Assembly: GCA_014607495.2 (NCBI GenBank)
Contig: CP053172.1
Location: 9,810,888-9,874,887 of the forward strand
Source: Carposina sasakii
Lineage: Eukaryota > Arthropoda > Insecta > Lepidoptera > Carposinidae
Direction of reading: 5' to 3'
DNA: 64,000 bases
The position numbers and the translations under genes were made by a program. The notes under the pieces were generated by a model. That model was given only the letters and a program-made list of their open reading frames with translations. It ran no database searches and was not told the DNA's origin. The number at the start of each line of letters is the position of its first letter. Position 1 is the first letter of the stretch. This document shows positions 58,857 to 64,000 of this stretch, one piece after another.

Positions 58857-59036
58857 ATACCTAACTAGCAAAAGTAAAGCGATAGCGAAAATTGTACAAA
58901 AATCGCTGATTGCTTGTCAAATTCGTATTACGTAAAATGAATTTCAAATTTCTTTGACATTTCAAGGCGAATATTGTTACTACAATTTTCGCTATCGCTT
59001 TGCTTCGGCTTTGCTATTGCAAATTAGGTAACCAGG
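58857..59036 (+). mobile_element. Foldback MITE (family C), copy 4
   Basis: CCTAACTAGCAAAAGTAAAG, CGATAGCGAAAATTGTACAA and the right arm CTATCGCTTTGCTTCGGCTT to AATTAGGTAACCAGGGG. Uninterrupted reference for the family. Confidence 0.8.
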
Positions 59037-59410
59037 GGGCGGGATTCGAATCCCTGAAAGATGCAAACATTGATAAATGAATATTATGGTTGAGACATTT
59101 AGGTTAACCTACCTAACGTTTTTATTGAGATAGATTATAAATTAAGTCAATTGGCTATTTGTAGTTTTTATGTACAGGATGTAACAGAAGGAGTTGTTAG
59201 CGAAAAACTATGAAAATATTTTTTTTCAAGGATATATTTTTTTAGCAATATTTGAGACTCGAATGAGACCTTAGTTTTTACAGATTTTATAGACGTAACT
59301 ACTTACTTACCTATTGAGTAATGTGAGCAAAATCTGAAAATTAACATTTTTTGTCCCAAATTTGTACTTTGACAGGTTTTTTATGTACTTATTCAATATT
59401 ATTTCTACAT

Positions 59411-59520
59411 ATTCGGGATGTTTTTTCGTTGTCACCCTTTATGAAGGGTAGGTACGTACTCTATACATCAAATAAAGTAAGTTTATGCCAAAAAAATTGG
59501 CATAACTGGGAAACGATTTT
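59411..59520 (-). mobile_element. Fragment of family E MITE
   Basis: GGGATGTTTTTTCGTTGTCA and ATCAAATAAAGTAAGTTTAT survive. The other half is missing. Confidence 0.65.
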
Positions 59521-59858
59521 GAACCAAAAGATCAAAAAATACTCTGTATATTTCACTTAACACATCCCTTCTGTTAAACCGTGTCTGTACCTTTACTTCT
59601 TAGATGAAATTATCACGTCACTGCTTTCCTAACCTAACCTATCATTCGTCTTAATATCTAGCCAAAGCTTTTTTGTCCTCTCTGTACGTACCTTGTACCT
59701 ACCCAGTTTTTTTCAACGGTTATTCAAGGCTACCAAAATCTATGAGACGTTCAGTAAACGTTTACGCGTAGAATGAATAAAAAAGATCGAGAGTAACCGT
59801 GTTATTACAAGAGGTATTAAACATTGTTAAAGATAACCATTGCCTAAATTTGATAGAT

Positions 59859-60185
59859 CAGTGGTTCCCAATTAGTGGTACACATACCCCCAGGGATACG
59901 GAAGGTTGCATCAAGGGGTACGCGGCGGGTTCCGAAAAAAACCAAAATTACTAAAATTACCAAAAAATATTTATGCAACCAGATTTTTCAGAGTTGTACA
60001 AAGAAAAACGTGCTCATTTGTCACATTTCTCTGTCGTCTTGTATTGTATATTGATAGTAGTAAATTCTAAATACCTACTTACATCTGATTTCATCTCATT
60101 TATTTATTGTTCCTGCAATAAGGGGTACGCGAGTTTGAGGTCTTTCTTAGAGTGGTACGTAGAAAAAACTAATTGGGAACCACTG
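59859..60185. mobile_element. hAT-type MITE with perfect 8-bp target duplication
   Basis: TGATAGAT at 59851-59858 and 60186-60193 flanks CAGTGGTTCCCAATTAGTGG to CTAATTGGGAACCACTG. GGGGTACGCG motifs are internal. 327 bp, no transposase. Confidence 0.92.
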
Positions 60186-60193
60186 TGATAGAT

Positions 60194-60984
60194 AATTCAC
60201 ATAACACACCGAACGGCAGTATTTCCGAAATGGGGATGCCAGAACTGCACGATCACCAAGGAAGTTCCACAGCCACGTCCAGAATAGCGGGGACAAATGT
60301 TAAAATGAAGACCCATACATTTTGCTGTCAAATGTCATTTTTAAAAGTGATTAACTTTTAACTTTAGTCGGTTTTGTAAAAATGATGTTTTTATACGAAA
60401 TAAATTGGTGTAATTTAATTTTTGCCTCATTTAAAAGCAGTTTGATGGGGCAAAATTGAATATACATACATTGGAATCAAATATACATAAATCGTGAATC
60501 GTTTTATGAAGAGTCTTTCGTTTGATAAGCTCATTGTTCCGTTTCCCATTTTTCGAACGGAACTCTAGAAGTGTAGAGCTCACCACAAAGCGGACCATAA
60601 GCTAGAGTAATAATGCTTTAAACCTAATTATGTAGAAAACTTCATTAAATAGGACACGGTTTTCCTGTTATTTAAAAAAATATTTTGTCATACGATAGTT
60701 AGAGACATTTACATCACACGATCGATCGTCATGTGAAAGATTTATGGTTTGTACGAACTTGTATGTACTACACGTAAAACGTATCATATGGTAATGGTAA
60801 CATTTCCACCTTAGACAATGGTACAATTTTATGAATGGCAGCAAAGTTGTCGATATATTTCCTCCTTAATAAACCTTCAATTAGCGCATTCGTTAAATAA
60901 CATGATGAAGTCTAATGGTTATCAGTGGAAATAGCGATAACTTCTTCCCCCGCGTCATCAGAGGGCTTAGATAAAGTCACATTC
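60194..60984. other. Non-coding stretch
   Basis: I see no gene or repeat that recurs in the window. Confidence 0.35.
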
Positions 60985-61223
60985 ATCATCTTCTTCTTCA
61001 GCCTATTGCAGTCCACTGCTGGACGTAGGCCTCCCCCAGGGCACGCCACTCGGCTACACAGTCACCATCCTGGACAGGCGTGTTGGTGACCGCAGTCTGA
61101 TTTTTGAACTATATTGTCAGCACGGGAGGCGCTGCTTGCTGCCCACCTCCCGGATCGCCTCGTACGATACCCACAGGCAGGCATGGGTTAGTACTTAAAC
61201 TCTACTCTGCCGGCACCACGCGG
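60985..61223 (-). mobile_element. SINE-like element (family A), copy 6 with GAA-type tail
   Basis: The tail TTCTTCTTCAGCCTATTGCA (reverse) leads to CTCTGCCGGCACCACGCGG. The tail is (GAA)n followed by ATG units. Confidence 0.83.
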
Positions 61224-61489
61224 GTAAAGTAACATTAGTCTATTCTAATTTAGTTTATGGCCTCTCTATTGTGTTGGGCCAATTTCACATAGAAAAAAGT
61301 AACATTATAATACATCGATCGAATTGATAAAGGTTCGTCATCAACTCGTTTGCTCCAATAGAAAGTCTTCATTTTCGTGCGCTCTTCAAATCATATGATC
61401 ATTTCTAACTGCTATTGGCAGGAATGTTACGACGACGAACGTCAATCGCAACGATGTTATAAGTATGTATTGTCTAACTAAGTAAGTAA

Positions 61490-61745
61490 TTCTTCTATGC
61501 TGCTCTGGGAGTGAAAAAAAAAACGTATAATACTACAGCTGCTTCTCTTCCCGGGCATACTGTACAAGTCAGTAGAGGGACAAGAGGGTCTTGGTGTTTT
61601 GTAGGCGATGGGCTGACCACCTGTTACTACTAACCGAACTTGTACATCTCAACTATACCCTCAAAATTGATCAGAAGTGGCACCATGTGGTTCTATTGGC
61701 CCTTGGTGCTCTGCCTACCTCGTAAGGGATAAAGGCGTAATTATA
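61490..61745 (-). mobile_element. SINE-like repeat (family D), copy 4
   Basis: Reverse of 47522-47773, including GCTGCTCTGGGAGTGAAAA and GTACAAGTCAGTAGAGGGAC. Confidence 0.82.
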
Positions 61746-62200
61746 TGTATGTATGTATAAAGTCCCATTTTATCTGAAAATCGTATCGTAAAGCTAAAAC
61801 AGGCCCAAAACCAGTAATACCTGACGACACGATTTTCGAGTCTACTAATTAAAACTCTAACGCATTGTATTAAAGTCGCAATTGCACTGCAAATAAATAT
61901 AAACCGAATAGTAACTCCGTAATACAATCTAGACAATTTTTCCCACCTTGCTATTTTCTCACCTTTCTAAATAATATTCATTCATAATTACACTCTAAGC
62001 TGATTACTTTAAAGTTTAATTTGACTTGTAATTTGTTCGCGAAACACACATACTTACTCGAGTAGCCGAGTTTTCGTTTTTATATTCCTTTCTTGGAAAA
62101 ATAGCAATTTAAATACTTACCTGGATTTATAGGTAATTAAATATCGCAACGAACAGTTTTAGGAATATTTCAATCTTTGTGTTTTCTGCATGTTATAATA

Positions 62201-62452
62201 TCATCATCATCAGCCTATTGTAGTCCACTGCTGGACGTAGGGCCTCCCCCAGGGCACGCCACAAGACTGCCATGGGGGGTATTTGCCCATAGTCACCACG
62301 CTGGGCAGGCGGGTTGGTGACCGCAGTTTGTATTTTGGACTATGTTGTCAACACGCTGCTGTTCACCTCCCGGAAATCCTTAATCGCCTCGTACGATACC
62401 CACGGGCAGACATGGGGTAGTACGAATTCTACTCTGCCGGCACCACGCGGCC
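62201..62452 (-). mobile_element. SINE-like element (family A), copy 7
   Basis: (ATC)n at 62201, GTCCACTGCTGGACGTAGGG, to CTGCCGGCACCACGCGGCC. It ends six bases before the target duplication of the next element. Confidence 0.85.
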
Positions 62453-62465
62453 TATATGTTATAAT

Positions 62466-62746
62466 CAGAGGTCGGAATTAGGTAGAGTCATTTATGTACT
62501 TGCATCGAAATGTTGATATTAATGTGGACCTTCCCAGGATTTCTAATGGACAATCCCGTGTGGCCAACAACATTACAAATAAATAATAATAAAACCCTCA
62601 GAGATAGACAAATAAAACAAAGATAATTAACATAAAATTTCTGCTCTTTAAAATTAATACCGGAATTTCAGGCATATCCACTTTATTCTTTCGCTGTATG
62701 AAATCAGTGCAAGTACATAAATGACTCTACCTAATTCCGACCTCTG
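62466..62746. mobile_element. hAT-type MITE with 39-bp perfect inverted ends
   Basis: GTTATAAT at 62458-62465 and 62747-62754 flanks CAGAGGTCGGAATTAGGTAG to CTACCTAATTCCGACCTCTG. The first 39 bases on each side are exact complements. 281 bp without coding capacity. Confidence 0.94.
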
Positions 62747-62759
62747 GTTATAATATACC

Positions 62760-63227
62760 TATCTATTTTTTTTTATTATGATAAAAATTGTTCTCTTTAT
62801 TTTCAAAATCATCGAGCTAGAGTTTTTTTAATCATCGAAAATATATTATTTCTTACGTATGGTAGCGTCCTTTACTTACCTCGTGTTTCATTACAAGGAA
62901 ACCAAATGTTTTAAAATCGCACCACACATTTACATACCTACCTACCTACATAATTATAGTAGGTACCTAATATTTTAACTTTTAGGTTTAGCGTGAAATA
63001 ATATAAACATATTCATATTCTTACAAACTTTCACATTTATAATATTAGTGGAATTGTCGTCTGAAACAATAAACATTTAGGTGTAGTGGTCTAGTCACCT
63101 TCCTTTACACTCTGTATGGTCTAAGAAAAATGTTTTTGATCACACTTTATTTTGTTATTTTTTGAGTGGTAGATAAAATAAAAAATAAATATGCACTTAT
63201 AGACAATTTATAACCTCATATATTTAA
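62760..63227. other. Non-coding AT-rich stretch
   Basis: Nothing recognised. Confidence 0.35.
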
Positions 63228-63595
63228 TAACTAGTGGACGCCCGCGACTCCGTCCGCGTGGACTGCAGAAAAAACAAAATGTCGAAATTATCCGGGATAA
63301 AAATATTTTCCCGTGATAAAAAGTAGCCTATAGATATGTTAAGTGGGACCTGTCACAATATATTCCTGAAAACTGCATGGAAATCTGTCCAGCCGTTTCT
63401 GAGATTAGCGTGCACAAACGCACAGACAAACAGACTAAAAGATAAACCGACAAACAGACAAAAATTTAAAAAAATATTTTTTTGGGTACTATTGCGTTGA
63501 TAAAGGTCTCCTATAATATTTTTTCTCATATATCTTCCATGAACAGACAGCGATCCGTTACATTTTTATTATATGTATAGATAGATAGATAAATA
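63228..63595 (+). repeat. Full copy of the CCGCGACTCCGTCCGCGTGG repeat
   Basis: GTGGACGCCCGCGACTCCGT, ATTATCCGGGATAAAAATAT, GAGATTAGCGTGCACAAACG, ACAGACAGCGATCCGTTACA. It is the best reference for the family and is followed by short GATA repeats. Confidence 0.78.
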
Positions 63596-64000
63596 TTTAA
63601 GTCGAGCTTTTCCGCAAAATAGCTTTCTTTCCGCAACCCCTTCGATCACAGAGATGTTTGTTTCTGACGTTTCGGATATCTATGCGTTAGATAGTAAAAA
63701 TTTTAGATATGTACGATGTCTATTGGTTGATTACTTTCTTTTGAATGATGGCGCATGGCGCTAGGCTAGGTTATAAGTAGGTTACATAATGTGTACCTAT
63801 CTGTTTTACTGTTAGTTCCGAAATCAGGCGTAGGAATTATCCTATGATACGAGTACCACAGATAGATGATAATTATGGACTCTACCCTATGTAATACAGA
63901 CAGATACAAAAAGTAATAAGTAGGTAGGTAGAGTACATACTCTCTACTTTTATTAGATATATTTTCTTATCTACATCTTTCATAGCCTTAAAATCTATTT

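Noticed and set aside
1..64000. CRISPR arrays, operons or bacterial-type systems
   Set aside because: No regularly spaced identical repeats with unique spacers. Intron-containing genes and SINEs show an animal genome.

Overview
The window looks like a piece of an insect genome, most likely a moth or butterfly (Lepidoptera). It is AT-rich, its genes are split into short exons with GT/AG introns, and it is packed with small mobile elements: tRNA-like SINEs, SINE-like repeats with GAT-rich tails, MITEs, and RTE and Penelope relics. The order-level assignment is inferred from the repeat types and the insect-like proteins. No sequence names the species.

Region 1 (1-9,607, + strand) holds the 3' part of the ATP-citrate lyase gene. 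Ten exons join in frame into the last 468 residues, which cover the end of the succinyl-CoA-synthetase-like half and the whole citryl-CoA lyase half. Catalytic residues known from the human enzyme are present. The 5' exons lie upstream of the window. The introns hold SINEs, MITEs, a degenerate ~43-bp minisatellite and a perfect 30-bp-arm hairpin.

Region 2 (9,608-21,800) is intergenic or possibly 3' UTR. It has no credible coding sequence. It contains hAT-type elements with intact 8-bp target duplications, a P-element-like MITE, a mariner-type foldback MITE, a local AT-rich tandem duplication and a stretch that looks enriched in TGACA/TGTCA.

Region 3 (21,828-44,443, - strand) is a second gene that I assembled from 17 coding exons. 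All splice phases agree and give an uninterrupted 623-residue protein. It has an N-terminal BTB/POZ domain, an acidic and serine-rich linker, a clear pipsqueak-type helix-turn-helix, a second divergent one right after it, and an acidic C-terminus. It is a probable nuclear BTB-psq transcription factor. The start exon carries 5' UTR behind a good acceptor, so an untranslated first exon lies further upstream. One candidate is near 57,871-58,105.

Region 4 (44,444-64,000) would be the long first intron and upstream flank of that gene. It holds repeats, an RTE ORF relic, P-like and hAT MITEs, and more SINEs.

The two genes converge (+ then -) and nothing ties them functionally. I see no CRISPR, operon or clearly new multi-gene system. 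The best leads are in the mobile DNA: a foldback family with 7-bp target duplications, a P-like MITE, a Penelope fragment bounded by inverted repeats, SINE-like tails that match the end of an RTE ORF, and an inverted MITE pair bracketing three exons of the BTB gene.
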